Part shown: positions 1 through 11,076 of the stretch, piece by piece
How the letters are laid out: every line of letters starts with the position of its first letter
Position numbering within the stretch: position 1 is the first letter of the stretch
NCBI RefSeq assembly: GCF_030272615.1
Contig: NC_081409.1
Coordinates: 914,501,840 to 914,543,339, forward strand
DNA length: 41,500 bases
Direction of reading: 5' to 3'
Source of the DNA: Cryptomeria japonica
Taxonomy: Eukaryota > Streptophyta > Pinopsida > Cupressales > Cupressaceae
The notes under the pieces: model-generated
Databases searched by the model: none
Seen by the model: the letters and a program-made list of their open reading frames with translations, nothing else
Told to the model about the DNA's origin: nothing
Position numbers and translations under genes: made by a program

Positions 1-546
1 TGAATCTTCATTTTAGATGATAGATAATTAAATTGAATGAAAGAAGTTGTTGAATGCACCTGTGTGGAATCCGTCTAATCCATACCACTAGCCTCTTACT
101 GATTGCAAGTGCGCCCTGCGTGGTCAACTGGCATAAAATGAGCTTAATCTCAAGTCGTTACACGTCTATTGTTCATGCATTAACTTGAATGATGATCAGT
201 ATCTGATGGTGTCCGATTTGAATATATTTGAAGCATCCCCCAGAAGATCGCACTGAGTTGGTGTTGAATTGTTCAACCTGATGGTGAGACCCAGCCCAGT
301 AGGACTCCACCTAGTCATTCATCCATCTTCTCGCATTCTAGGTAGTAGAGTAGATTTCCTGAACCCTGCATCTTTTGCCATTTGTTTGTCTTCCAGTTAG
401 TTAATAGGACTTGTGATTCCAGCAAATCAGACGTTCAAGTCATCGAGTGTAAGTCCCCTTGTGATTCCAGCAAAATCACATCATACCGCGGAGAGCTTAT
501 CCACACGTAGAGACCCTACATAACAGAACCTTGGAGTTACTCCGAC
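1..546 (+). other. internal non-coding part of copia-type element
   Basis: No convincing reading frame is seen. The stretch lies directly 5' of the broken extra ORF of the copia-type element, so it is probably the spacer between that element's upstream genes (outside the window) and this ORF. A short direct repeat, CTTGTGATTCCAGCAAA, occurs near 411 and again near 458. Assignment to the element rests on position alone. Confidence 0.4.
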
Positions 547-549
547 TGA

Positions 550-3402
550 TCCTTCGGCAAGATCTTCAGCAGTCGGGAACTTTGTTCAAGAGAGGATAAG
601 GTACTTTTTAGGTATTTTATTCTGTGTTCACATGTGCATAAAAAACACATCAACAGGAAGGTAACGAACCCTACTGTTACAAAGCTAACCGGTGCACAAT
701 TTGATAACAAATCTATGACAATTGATGATATACTAGAGCATGATGTGAGATTTTCCTCCATGATCATCGGATATAAAGTTTACCAGTCTAGCAGAATGAA
801 TTTTGTTTTCGGTACAGCAATTTATGCAGCTTATCAAATGGTAAAAGATGTGCAATATGATTTGTGTTCAGTTCTTCTTGAAGTGCTTCTCAGCAATTTA
901 AAGAAGATTAAATCAGATAAGAAGAATGTTTTTAAATTGGGTTCTCTAATCATCTGTCTTGCATTTTATTTCATGAATGAGATTCCCGGAATAGGGAGAG
1001 TTCAATGGGCATTTGGCTTACCGGTGGCCACCCAAATCAAGCAAGGCATGCAGAGATTGTGAAATAGGGAAAATCAGACTGCTGCCCTGTGGAGCTTTTT
1101 CAAAATCTTCCAAGGCAAAATGAAGGATAGGGAAAGGATTCCTAAGCAAGTGATGGAGAAGTATGAAAACTCTATCTGCTTCATGGTCGACAAGGACCAA
1201 TGCCATATGGAGGCAGTAGAGCCCAGGACAATTTGGATTCTACCAATGGGTTATGAGGTTGATCGGCAAACACTTGAGGTCTATGCTCAACACCTTCTGA
1301 CCAAACCAGTGGATCCTAATGAACCAAGATTTGGCACCTTCAAGGAGAAGGATATGGAGTTACATAAGAAGTTCACCCAGCCGACAAGAAAAAGAAAAGT
1401 ATCCAAAATGGCCGAAGAAGTGGCTGTGCAAATGGGATTCACTAGAGAGGCAGTCAAGCAAGCAAGGGAGAAGGCGGCACAAATGGAAGAAGCAAAGAAG
1501 CCTAAGGCTGAATCGGTTCCTTCCAAGGCAAAGCCTAAGGAGACCAAGTCTGCCCCTGCTTCGATAAAGCCTTCTACAGCACAGCTCATCCGGGAAAGGA
1601 GTGTTGAAGCAGAAGGAGAAACCAAAGAGGACCTATGTAGCTGTATCCCCTGTTGCCTCTGAGCCTGAGTCTAATGAGGAAGCAGAGAAAGCAAAGAAGA
1701 AAGGTGAATTTGTCAGAGTAATCAAGAAACCTCAATCTAGTGGAGCTCAGCAGAGCAAGAAGACTAAATCTGAGCCTATTCTAACCGACAGGCCTAAGAG
1801 AGGAAGAAGGGTGAGAACAGAATTTGATAAGGACTTTGAATCTGGCAAGGTAGAGGGTAAATATACCTTTATTCCTCTGTTAACTATGAAAGAACTAACT
1901 GATGAAATTGTTAAGGATGGTAATCTTAAGAATATCAGTATTATACTATGATGATTTTGATGAAAATGAGCAAAGGGAAGTTGAGGAAGTTGTTGTGTTG
2001 CATCTGCATAACTTCAACAAGTCATTAATTGAGCTAGAACGCAGTATTCCCAAAGCTTTGTATAATATTATTGATGCTAGGAGGCTGACAGCGAGCAGAT
2101 TAGATAAAGAAATGAAAGAGCGAGAATTGATAAACACAAATGCTTGTATATCTCAAGAAGAAGTTGATAGACTTATGGAGCTGGCCAACCGGAAGGAATT
2201 CAGAAGCAAAAACAGAGTGAACAGGCTTATGGTTGGCAGGGTTGAAGAAGTGAGAAAAGAAACAGAAGAAATATGGAGAAAGTTTCTAAAGATCAATCGG
2301 GTCCCAATCAATGGAGGAATCTCACAAGGATGACACCTCTCATCCGGTAGATCAGACCCATTCATCCCTTGATGCTACAGATAGTCAAAATCCTCCGGAC
2401 ACAGTGTAGATGAAAGGTGAAGAGGCTCAAGAGACTCCTAAGGATGTTACTGCACCAAGTGGCGACAATGGTGCACAAGTAAAGGATAAAGAAGAAGTTC
2501 TTATTGAGTAGCAACTGGTTGCAGAAAAAGAAGAGGCAGAGAAGAACAAGGCACAGGAAAAGGGAGAGCAGATAACTGTCAATGTCCCAGTAGTCACGGC
2601 AATTGACACTCCCAAGGACAAAGGCAAAAGAATTCTTCTACAGATCTCTATTAACTTTGATAAACCTATTGATATCGGACAGATGTCCCCAACAGAAAGG
2701 CTAATGGTAGCCGCAGCAGTCCAAGCTCAAGCTAGTCAAGACTTGGTGAATTTAAAGAATGAGGACAAGAAGTTAATCCAGATGTCTATTGATGTTTTGC
2801 ATAAGGTGGTACTGGACTTGCAGCTAGATTCCAATGCCAATCCCTCCAGTAAATTATTGCAGTTGATTAATAATGTAAATACCAATTTTGAATCACTGGA
2901 GAAGTCTACCACCAAGCAAGTATTAGATAGATTTAAGGAGGTTTGTATGCAGACACTCTGAAAGATGATAGAGGATGACAGAGTAAGATTAAACAAGGGT
3001 CTACAAACAATCTCGGAAGCATTAACTGAAGGTGATAAGATATATAAGTCTTGTCTTATTTAGCCCAAATTCACAGTTGATATAGACAAGCAAATTGGTA
3101 TTTGTCAAGGTAAGCTAGCTGGAATTTCACAGTCATTTGACTCAAATGTAGCCCTAACCAGCAACATAGAAGGGCAAGTAAAGGCTCTAAATGATCAAAT
3201 CTCGAGCCTTAATGTAGATAAAGACAGAATTTTGAGGAGAGTTGGTGAGCTCCGGAATCTGATTGCCCCCCGAATGGACACCATGTTAAGTAATAAAGTA
3301 GACTGTATGAAGGCTATGGCACAACCTATTCCGACTGAATTGAAGGATGTGGGGTTCATGCATATGTTTTCAGTGCATTCATCACAGTTTTGGACAACTT
3401 GA
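550..3402 (+). pseudogene. extra ORF of copia-type element (env-like position), broken
   Basis: A degenerate coding region of roughly 900 codons follows through several frames: 550-1662 is one frame with a TGA at 1060-1062, the frame then shifts near 1600 and again near 1945 and 2300, and further stops fall near 2407, 2509, 2959 and 3060 before the end at about 3400. The N-terminal part (to about 1060) is a helical domain of the sort seen in plant transposon ORF1 proteins, with a GIGRVQW motif. The middle is Lys/Glu/Ala-rich with basic clusters such as PTRKRKVSK and RPKRGRRVR, which resemble nuclear localisation signals. The rest is helical and predicted coiled coil. It lies just before the purine tracts and 3' LTR, where Sirevirus-type copia elements carry an extra, envelope-like ORF. 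No membrane segment or signal peptide is seen, so the env label is positional. Function unknown. Confidence 0.6.
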
Positions 3403-3532
3403 GGAATGGGTGGGATAATCACCTAGGATTTTTGAAGACAATTTTTGCAGATATCTTCAAGTATGTATAGTATATCCGGTATACACTCTTGTACATAAGC
3501 TTTTGAGGAGCACCCATTTTTGGCATTGTTGT

Positions 3533-3713
3533 CAAAGGGGGGGGAGTAGAGTGAAAAATTGTACAGAAGGATGCAAGTTTTTGGGTTGATAGGTTGCTAC
3601 AGGTTTTTGAGTTTTTGATCTAAGGGGGAGCCTTAGAAATTTTGATTCGGTGTACAGGTTTCAACACTTAGTCATTTTTCACGAGTGTTGCCATCAATGC
3701 CAAAGGGGGAGAT
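3533..3713 (+). other. multiple polypurine tracts before the 3' LTR
   Basis: Three purine tracts are spaced 80-90 bp apart: CAAAGGGGGGGGAGTAGA at 3533, TAAGGGGGAG at 3621 and CAAAGGGGGAGATTG at 3701. The last directly abuts the LTR start at 3714 and would prime plus-strand DNA synthesis. The first and third share similar upstream context (GGCATTGTTGTC and GCCATCAATGCC), so they look duplicated. Repeated purine tracts before the 3' LTR are a known hallmark of Sirevirus-type copia elements. Confidence 0.7.
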
Positions 3714-4399
3714 TGTTGGCAATTGACACTCATCCGGTGGATACTGATGTGTGAATAATGGTCTAGGGTTGTCATTGATGGCAACTCTCCTTGGAGATCC
3801 TATCTGGTAATCACGAATTTTGATATCCGGAAGTTATTGTGATCCGGTGACAGTCTACCGGTAATTCAGGTTGAGCAGTGCAGTTTTGGTCCGGTGATTG
3901 CGGTGGTGAGATTTGTGCATGGGTTGATAAGGCCGACATATGGAAATCATTTTATCATATTTTGGGTGATCCGCATATGTTTTTGGTGATCCGGTTGGAG
4001 CCGACTCATGATTACACATTACACCATGGAAGCAATAATCGTTTGGGGAATTAATCGACAAAACAAAAGTATACGATTTTTTGAAAAAATTGGATTTACA
4101 AAAAAACATAAAAAATTGCTGAAAAACAATCAATAACTACTTTTTAAGAATATTTTAGGGCATTTCCATAGCATACAGATATTGTAGGCAAATAAAATAG
4201 ACATCAATAGAATCAATATCACAAAAAACCAAAACAAAGAAATTTTTGATATATGGCTGCAATACAAGATATAAAGGAAAGGAATCAAATGCATCCAGCT
4301 TCATATGCTTAATATATGAAGCTTGATAATGTTCTTATGCAGAATTTAATAGTAATATTAATATAGACTGCAATACAGTCATACTTAATTACATATTTA

Positions 4400-4689
4400 T
4401 TCATAATACATTAAAAGTTAGTGTACTCATAGCCCATTCCTTAATCATCCGTTATTGCCCCTCATGAGGATAGGTTGGATTTGTCAGGGAGAGGCTGAGC
4501 TATACCTTACAAGATAGGTAAGCCCAAGATGGGATATGGACAGAGACTTGAAACCTTGAGGGAGCCTACTTGTAGACTGGTTTCCAAGCGCCCTATGACA
4601 AGTAATTCCCCATCCTCTGTTAGAATTGATGATTAAGAAAGAAATAAGGATTGGGGCTTAAGTATAGTAACTATCAAATGTATTATGAA
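4400..4689. repeat. imperfect inverted repeat, foldback element-like
   Basis: The arms 4400-4449 and 4628-4689 are imperfect reverse complements: TTCATAATACATT at the left pairs with the end of the right arm, and TCCTTAATCATC pairs with GATGATTAAG at 4628. About 180 bp of less AT-rich DNA lies between them. This fits a small foldback or MITE-like insertion in the LTR. No target duplication was fixed. Confidence 0.5.
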
Positions 4690-4865
4690 TTGTAATTGTT
4701 CCTTAATTTTAATAATCTGATTTAAGACATAATAATGCATAGTATACACATTAAATACAATATTATACTTTTGTGTATAATCCTAACAGTGTATACATTA
4801 TTATACTTTTGCATACACAGAAAAATATAATTTATAATTTTCTGAATACACAAAATACACAAAAG

Positions 4866-5045
4866 TAATAGTCTGATTTATTACAGAAAATTATACACGA
4901 AAAATGTATTTTGTCTTTATTAAATTATATACACAAAAAAATATAATATCCTGACAGTATTCATGCAATTTAAATTTGCTGTGTATATAATTTATTATAG
5001 ACAAAACGAATTTTTTGTGTATAATTTTCTGTAATAAATTATTAC
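4866..5045. repeat. second inverted repeat in the LTR
   Basis: Arms at 4866-4914 and 5000-5045 share TTACAGAAAATTATACAC and its reverse complement, with a loop of about 85 bp. The surrounding DNA is very AT-rich and dense in TATACACAAAA-like words. A shared word, ACAGTATTCATGCA, also recurs on both sides (near 4955 and 5097). Confidence 0.55.
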
Positions 5046-5567
5046 TTTAAAAAATGTATAATTTTCTGTGACATAATTTTCTATGTATATCCGAACAGTA
5101 TTCATGCATTTAAAAAATGGCATCAAAATTTATATGAATCTTCATAAAAAAGAACCTGAGCAATTTTCGTAAAAAAAAACCTGGCAATGGCATGCGACCT
5201 GGCTCTTCTTCCTGTCAATGGCTCCCGTCGTCCACATTCTGCCTCTGAAACCCTTCACGCAGCATACTTATAAAAAAATTTCACCATTTTTTTTACTTTC
5301 CACACCGTTTAGGGTTTTCGCGGGCTTTTTGTTCTGCGTACGCGATTTTTTCCCGACTACTCGCGTGCAACTGTTCTGATTTTTTCAAGATTACACCCGA
5401 AAAAATCATTGACTACGTTGACCAAAAAAATACGATTTTTTCAAGGAATTGATCGGCCAGGCCCGCGATCAACGATTAATCGGTATAATCGTGATTTTTT
5501 GCAAAGTTTTGCTTCTTTGCATTACACTACAGGCCGACTTGATAATTGTCTACTTTGTGATTACAGA

Positions 5568-5574
5568 TATATAA
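5568..5574 (+). promoter_or_regulatory. TATA box of the copia LTR
   Basis: TATATAA lies about 600 bp before the LTR end, in a U3/R position. Transcription would start about 30 bp downstream and read outward into the flanking hAT remnant when driven from this 3' LTR. Confidence 0.5.
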
Positions 5575-5960
5575 GACCGGTGTAGAAGATCTTTTTGGTG
5601 TATGGTGTGAAGTGATATGAGTGAGTTGTGATCGAGAAATCCTTTTGCCGCAATTTCACGTGCACATTCTTGATCCGGTAGCTGACTGAGACAGAAAACA
5701 GAGCAGAGTAGTAGAAGTGGTACAGTCAGACTTTATGCACTTAACCGGAACTCATCCAGGCATTGTTTGATGTTGTTTTGGAGTTCAACAATTGTAATTC
5801 ATCATTGTAAAAGATTTGTAAGGCAGTGAGCCTTCCGGGGTTGTAGCCCTTATTGTATCTTGAGTTGTAAGCTCTAAGCAGTGTGCCTGAATGCTAGTGC
5901 ATTCCCCTTTTGTAATATTGTTTTACTACTGGCCATAGTGGAATAATATTGTGGGTTCAA

Positions 5961-5996
5961 ATCCCACCGTGGTTTTCCATCCCACCGTGGTTTTCC
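5961..5996 (+). repeat. 18-bp tandem duplication in U5
   Basis: ATCCCACCGTGGTTTTCC occurs twice back to back (5961-5978 and 5979-5996). The CCACCGTGGTTTTCC word belongs to the U5 region of copia-type LTRs; here it is duplicated exactly. Confidence 0.8.
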
Positions 5997-6173
5997 CCAT
6001 TTGGATTTCCACGTAAAAATCCTGGTTGTTCTGATCTTGTGGTTGATTATCTTGTGTTTTTGCACTTTACTTTCTTGCATATGCTTCTGGTGGTTTTAGA
6101 ATAAGTCAGAAAATTTATTTGCTGGTAGATCACTGATTCACCCCCCCCCCCTCAGTGATCCGTGACTCCAACA

Positions 6174-7130
6174 GATAAATGTTGGCGGAGTTTTGTTGCT
6201 GTTTTAGTAACGTGCAGGAATGATTTGGTATTTGTACCAAGAGTGTAGACTAAGAAAGTGAAATTCAAAACGTATTCCACATAAGCCCACCGCTCATCAT
6301 CTAGGATCAATGCCTTTACTTTTTGGGTTCTTTTTGTGCTTGACTGCCTCCATTCGCTCCACAAGTTGTTGGTGATCATAGAACTCAAGGCCTCTCAACA
6401 CCTTCACAAGTCATCTTAAAACAATTGTGTGAGATGCAAATCATGTTTCAGCAACCTAGCACGGTATAAAAAAATACATGTCACATATCAACAATAAAAA
6501 TTAAAAAATTAAAAATAAAATTTAAATAACCTTTAACAACTCCAAGTTGGAGAAGGTCCCAAAATATGGCTTGTGACATGATGATTAGTCACAAACATTT
6601 GAATCGTCTTGGCCTTCGCGTAGACTTGTTTGACCCATTCAATTTGTGTGTTGATCTTTTGTAATATTAAATTGAGTGAGTGGACTACACATGGTGTCCA
6701 AAAAATGTGGCTATATGTAGTCTCCACTATAGACCCATCTGCCCTACAATTTTAAGCGGTTTTTGTTATAACTTGCACAACATTTTTACACCCCACCATG
6801 TCAACAATGAGGATATAGACAATGAAACCTACATCTTTAACTTGCCCCTCACAATCCACTACCATCAAAAACATCGCCCCTTTAGAGGACACTGCTATAA
6901 CATTGATTAATGGTCCATTTTTGCAATTTTTCCATCCATCAATTTTGATGGACACACCTGTTTTAGGCCATGTATCCTTGATCACTCTCAACGATGTCTC
7001 TATTGAAGCTTTCTACTTTGCCAATAAGGTGGTTCACACCTTTTCATACCCAAGGGCCAGGACAAACATAATCAAGAGGTGTATTGCAAAGGGTATTCAC
7101 CATCTCCGTCAATACACAACTCCTCTGTAG
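6174..7130 (-). pseudogene. hAT-family transposase (DUF659 type), degenerate and truncated
   Basis: Read on the minus strand from about 7130 down, the frames show the order typical of plant DUF659/hAT proteins. A DGW...GPLINVIAVSSKGAMFL block (about 6990-6850) corresponds to the family's SDGW...RPLINF...SPKG; VVQVITKTA follows at about 6760, then IFWTPCVVHSLNL at about 6700, and near 6390-6180 comes a stretch with WAYVEYVLNFTFLVYTL. The usual ITDNA motif reads ITKTA, so a catalytic aspartate is lost, and several stops and shifts interrupt the frame. There is no BED finger and no C-terminal dimerisation domain. Coding similarity stops exactly at the copia LTR boundary, so the LTR element probably inserted here and the C-terminal part may lie beyond it, outside the window. 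Confidence 0.75.
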
Positions 7131-8580
7131 CCTTTACCTTCCAAAAAAAGGAAGCAACCTTCAATATACAACAATGGCAGCTTGGAATATCAAGTAGTAT
7201 AATAACAATTGCAAAAAAACAGATGGTGCACAGAGGAACGAGAGGAGCAGGAGTGGGAGCGAGGGCTTCCTCGGGTTGCAGCGATGGAGAAGGAGAGGAA
7301 GGCGATAGCGTTGAAGAGGATGATGTGGTCATTGCCCCCCCTTTGCCTTCTACTGTATCGGTCTTGTGGGAAGCGTGCAGGGGTTTGAGGGGGATTGGCA
7401 CCGATTTTCTGGTTTGCACGGATCTTGCTGGCTTCGGCAAATGCTTTCTTGTTTGGCTTATCCCTGCGTTCATGGTTTTTGTTCTTTCCACAATGTTGGT
7501 TGTTCGTGGTGGATCTCCTTTAGTGGAGTGGGTTGTGGCACGGAGGGTTTGTCTTTTGCCTGTTCTGTGGCCCTTGTACTTCTCTATTTCCATTTTTCTT
7601 ATTTGGGGTTCTGATGCTGCTCTGGCTCTCACCTTAATTTCCATGAATATGTTTGAGAGCTTGTTGATGGGTCTGGTTAGGGTTTGGTTCTCCTTCCCTC
7701 TTTTCCCTTTCTCTGCCAATTTTATTGAGGTGAATGGCTCTTCTATTGAGGTGGACAGTGGCCGGTTGGGTGAAGATGGATGGAGTCTTTTGGGGGCTTT
7801 TGCTACCCTATTTCTTGAGGTTTTGGGAGCCTTTCTAAAACCCAACATTCCAGCAAACTGATGTTGTTTTGATCTTTTGTCTCTGGATCTACTAGAGTTG
7901 AATGGTGTTTGGCTTGTTTAGCTGGTGGTTCGTTTCTCTCCAGCTCATATTGAGGTAGGTCCTTTTCCTATTGAGGTGGAGAGGAGTTGTGCTGGTTGGG
8001 AGCTAACTTTCAGGTGGATTGTCTTGGCTGATTTCAACTAGTTGGTTTTGGGAGCCAAGTCAAAACCCAATATGAAGGTCTGGGGAGCCTTTCAAAACCC
8101 TCTAGTTCCAGATTGTTCCTTTATGCTTCTCTTCAAGAATCTGGTTGTTATGGTTTTGGGATCATTGCTAAAACCCAATGTTCAAGTTATGGGTGCCTGG
8201 AAAAACCCTTGGTACTTGGTGCAAGTTAAGCAGCCTTGATAAAACCCTTGGATTTGATTGTTTTGACTTCTTTTGGTGCTGTCTGAGTCTGCTGGTGGTT
8301 GGCTTCGGCCTCCTTTTTTTCAGCTTTCTTCAATGTTTTTTCTTTAATGTTAGGCTGAGATTGGGCTGCTGCTAGACTATGCTGTATCTTTTGGCAACGT
8401 TCTTCGTTGGGTTCCGGATCTGTGCAAAATCCAAGGGTTTCAGGTCTTTTCAAAACTTGTTGCAAGGGGTTTCGGGTCCCCTCAAAACCTGTTTGATCCT
8501 TAATCAAAAACAATGTTAACTTGGAGGAAAAAATGGTGTTCGTGGTGTTTTTTGTTTGTGAAATGAGTTGCAAACATCAA
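7131..8580 (+). repeat. repeat-derived, relatively GC-rich segment with an unassigned open frame
   Basis: The segment differs in composition from its neighbours. A plus-strand frame is open from 7079 to 7861 (260 codons); its product has an acidic N-terminal third and two hydrophobic stretches (around FLVWLIPAFMVFVLSTMLVV and VCLLPVLWPLYFSISIFLIW), but no known family is recognised. The opposite strand is also open over nearly the same bases, so openness alone is weak evidence. From 7741 to about 8480 the DNA consists of diverged repeats (CTATTGAGGTGGA..., GGTTTTGGG...AAAACCC). It may be the 5' part of a non-LTR retrotransposon or another unclassified repeat. Confidence 0.35.
7741..8490 (+). 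repeat. diverged repeats with GGTTTTGGG ... AAAACCC modules
   Basis: Modules of the form TTTTGGGAGCC...AAAACCC recur near 7830 (GGGAGCCTTTCTAAAACCC), 8048 (GGGAGCCAAGTCAAAACCC), 8080 (GGGAGCCTTTCAAAACCC), 8156 (GGGATCATTGCTAAAACCC) and 8190 (GGGTGCCTGGAAAAACCC). Related words appear near 8430 and 8470. A longer unit starting CTATTGAGGTGGA is seen at 7743 and again near 7968. Each module can fold into a short hairpin. Confidence 0.55.
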
Positions 8581-8930
8581 ATAGGAGAAAAATAGGATGA
8601 AATAATGCATTGGGGGGGGCATTTAAAACTATTTAATTTTTTTTTTTTGTTCAAAATTGACTAATTTGGGCATTTTTGCCGGCGGGTATTCCTCAGTTCA
8701 CCCGGGTACATCCCAGTTTGCCCCTAGACCAACCCAAGGCCACCCAAACCCGGGCCAAACATGCACCCACACCCAGGCCAAGATACCAATACCCGGTGAC
8801 ATAGTCCAAAACCCGTGCCAAAGTCAAACAGTAGCTGGCATCAGCAACTACCCAACTTCCTTGGCAACCAAGAATTCCTTTCCAGGACATACACTAAACA
8901 CAACAAACAAAGGCATTTTATAAGATTGTT
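8581..8930. other. intergenic; poly-T and C-rich stretch
   Basis: A G8 run (near 8613) and a T12 run (near 8640) are followed by C-rich DNA (8690-8820) with repeated ACCCGGG, ACCCGGT and ACCCGTG words. No reading frame with recognisable content was found. It is probably a repeat fragment. Confidence 0.4.
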
Positions 8931-11040
8931 CAGAATGATTATGATCCTCATCAACATTAGGTCATATATTAATATAATTTTTTTATAGCCCTTCTGAATT
9001 ATGATGATAATGTAGATCTACTCTTAAACATGTACTCTCCATGAAAATCTGTGAAATAACATTAGTTATGCCTTTGCCATGTAATTGTGTCTACTTTGCG
9101 TTGAATGCCTTACATTTCTATTAGGCTAACTTATAATTCTGAGCATATTGATAATATAAAATAAAGGCAAGAATGCCATCATTCCCTTAGATTGATCAGA
9201 AAATGTGCTAAAAAGAGGTTATTATTTTGCCATTCTCTGACTCAATCCATTCTTCAAGTTCATCTCCATGTCTTCAAAGTCTACCCACATGAACTTGAAC
9301 TGGCACATCACTTCGTCCTAGATAGCTTTCCAGTGCCTTGAACAAGGCTCAATTTATTAGATGAGTTAGATCTCTCTACCCTCATATCTTTATGGTTTTC
9401 CTTATATTCACGCAGCATGTTCTAACTCATGTCCTCATCAGAACCTGTGCACTTTCACCCAATCAGACCATTGGGAGGAAAAAAAATCTTTAGGAAGAAC
9501 TCTACTTTTATGGGAGGTTATCAGAATTTGTCTATAATAGATCATCAATCAAGAGACATTGGTCAATACATCCATATATCTTCCAAAAGGGGATAATAGA
9601 ATGGAACTTTGGTAGAAAGTGGCCTCTCCTCTCTTTGGATCAATTCTTCGTACCTCTGAAAATGATATGAAGACCATCCAACAAAGTCAACAGATAGAAG
9701 AGCCAAACTTTTACTCTTCAGCCTTCCCAAGTCAACACTGAGTAAGGGTTACATGACCTCATGCTGGAAACGGCAAAACTCCGAAATCACTCCATAACTT
9801 ATCTGCCAATGTTGGGCCAGTGTCTGCAATTTATGGCCAACCAGATTATGCGTACTAAGACATCATGCTACCTTTACTGATTGGGAACTGGTATTTTCTT
9901 TACTCGCAAATTGTTCTTGTTGTGAACCAGACAAAGCAGAGCATATCAGATTATAATCAACCATTAAAGATTTTTACCAAAGCATAGAGATCTCCAAAAC
10001 CAAAAAGAGCCAAATGTCAAGTAGTCCACAGTTTTCTGTGCTGAGATCTATATAGGAAATACCATGGGATTGAGACAATGAGTGAATCTTTTGTATGTTA
10101 CGTTACATCAGATGGAAACCATAAGTATTGGGTCTGCGAATTATATGTTTGTATGTTATTCATTAAATATGTTATTTGCTATATTACATTATATGGAACC
10201 CATAAGTAATCGGTCTGTGAATTGAAGATTCTTAACGAAAATGATTTGAAAGGGATCCATGTAAGCCAGTAGCATGTTCCATGGAGCGCTCCTATCGCTA
10301 TCTTCTTGGATTGAATGCAAGGATGCTTAACTGCCTAGAGCCAAATCCACAAAAGAACACTGAGTGCAAAATTGTTTGAGAGTTCTTACTCTCAAGATTC
10401 AATATTAACGGTCACACAAACTGTACTATTGCTGCGTCCATACATGTTAAGCCGAACATTAAGTAAAGGGCTGGTTTTGTAGTCTATCTGCATTCTATGA
10501 TGCAGAGTCCCTTTTGATCCAGGCCCCTAATTATTTTTATCCCAGTTAAATACGCTAAAATGAAGTCTCTCTTTGGGATTGAACTAATCTTCTGAAGACA
10601 TGTTACCACTAGAACTCGTGACCGCTGATAAGGAAAATATTATTGGATTATGATGCGTTTGACCACCTAGAGAGTATCAGAATAATGACCGTGAGATTTA
10701 TAAATGAGGGTGAGCAATAACTCTGTGAGCAGTGGAATCCTGAGCGATGGCATACTTTTTGTTATAAAATGTGCAATTCGGTGAGGTAGAGTCTATATTT
10801 GTGTAGCTTTGGATTTCTGCGTTAGGTTTAAGAGATGATTCCACAAGGATTAGACTTCTAGAATGGCAAAATGAACTTGGGACCTATATTATTTGGACCC
10901 AAGATGACTTGTTGGAGACTGAACTCATTGCCAAAGGTTGCCAAAATGAAATTTGACCTACATTCTCCAAGTACGTCGGTAGAACAATGCATCTATCGAA
11001 ATAATCTCGGCATTAGCTAGAAGTGGGGGAAAACAGTAAA
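8931..11040. other. long stretch without a recognised gene
   Basis: Mixed-composition DNA with many stops on both strands. Two minor features were seen: an 81-bp-offset direct repeat (10104-10143 and 10185-10223, sharing CATAAGTA and GGTCTG), and a coding-like minus-strand stretch at about 9200-9345. If the plastid-protein gene at 11077-11578 is real, its later exons should fall here, but none could be fixed. Confidence 0.4.
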
Positions 11041-11076
11041 TGGTTTCTATGGCAAAAAACGAGTTGAAACTAGTAC

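Larger units (their letters stand above)
3714..6173 (+). mobile_element. 3' LTR of a Ty1/copia-type retrotransposon
   Basis: The LTR begins TGTTGGCAATTGACAC right after a purine tract and ends ...GACTCCAACA, so the ends form the inverted repeat TGTTGG/CCAACA. Length is 2460 bp. The 3' part has the usual copia U5 layout: a TATATAA box at 5568, a stretch reading CCCACCGTGGTTTTCC then TTTCCACGTAAAAATC, and a poly-C tract just before the end. The middle (about 4030-5500) is AT-rich and holds two large inverted repeats, so a smaller element may be nested in U3. The 5' LTR lies outside the window. The first bases after it are GATAA, the expected copy of any 5-bp target duplication. Confidence 0.8.

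Noticed and set aside
4028-5510. A defined TE insertion inside the copia LTR
   Set aside because: Similar words (TACGATTTTTT) flank the AT-rich middle, but no target duplication or element ends could be fixed, so only the inverted repeats are reported.
7072-7848. 258-codon open frame on the minus strand, opposite the 260-codon plus-strand frame
   Set aside because: Both strands are open over the same repeat-derived DNA; the minus product is Lys/Arg/Pro/Ser-rich, consistent with the complement of a hydrophobic-coding strand, and shows no domain.
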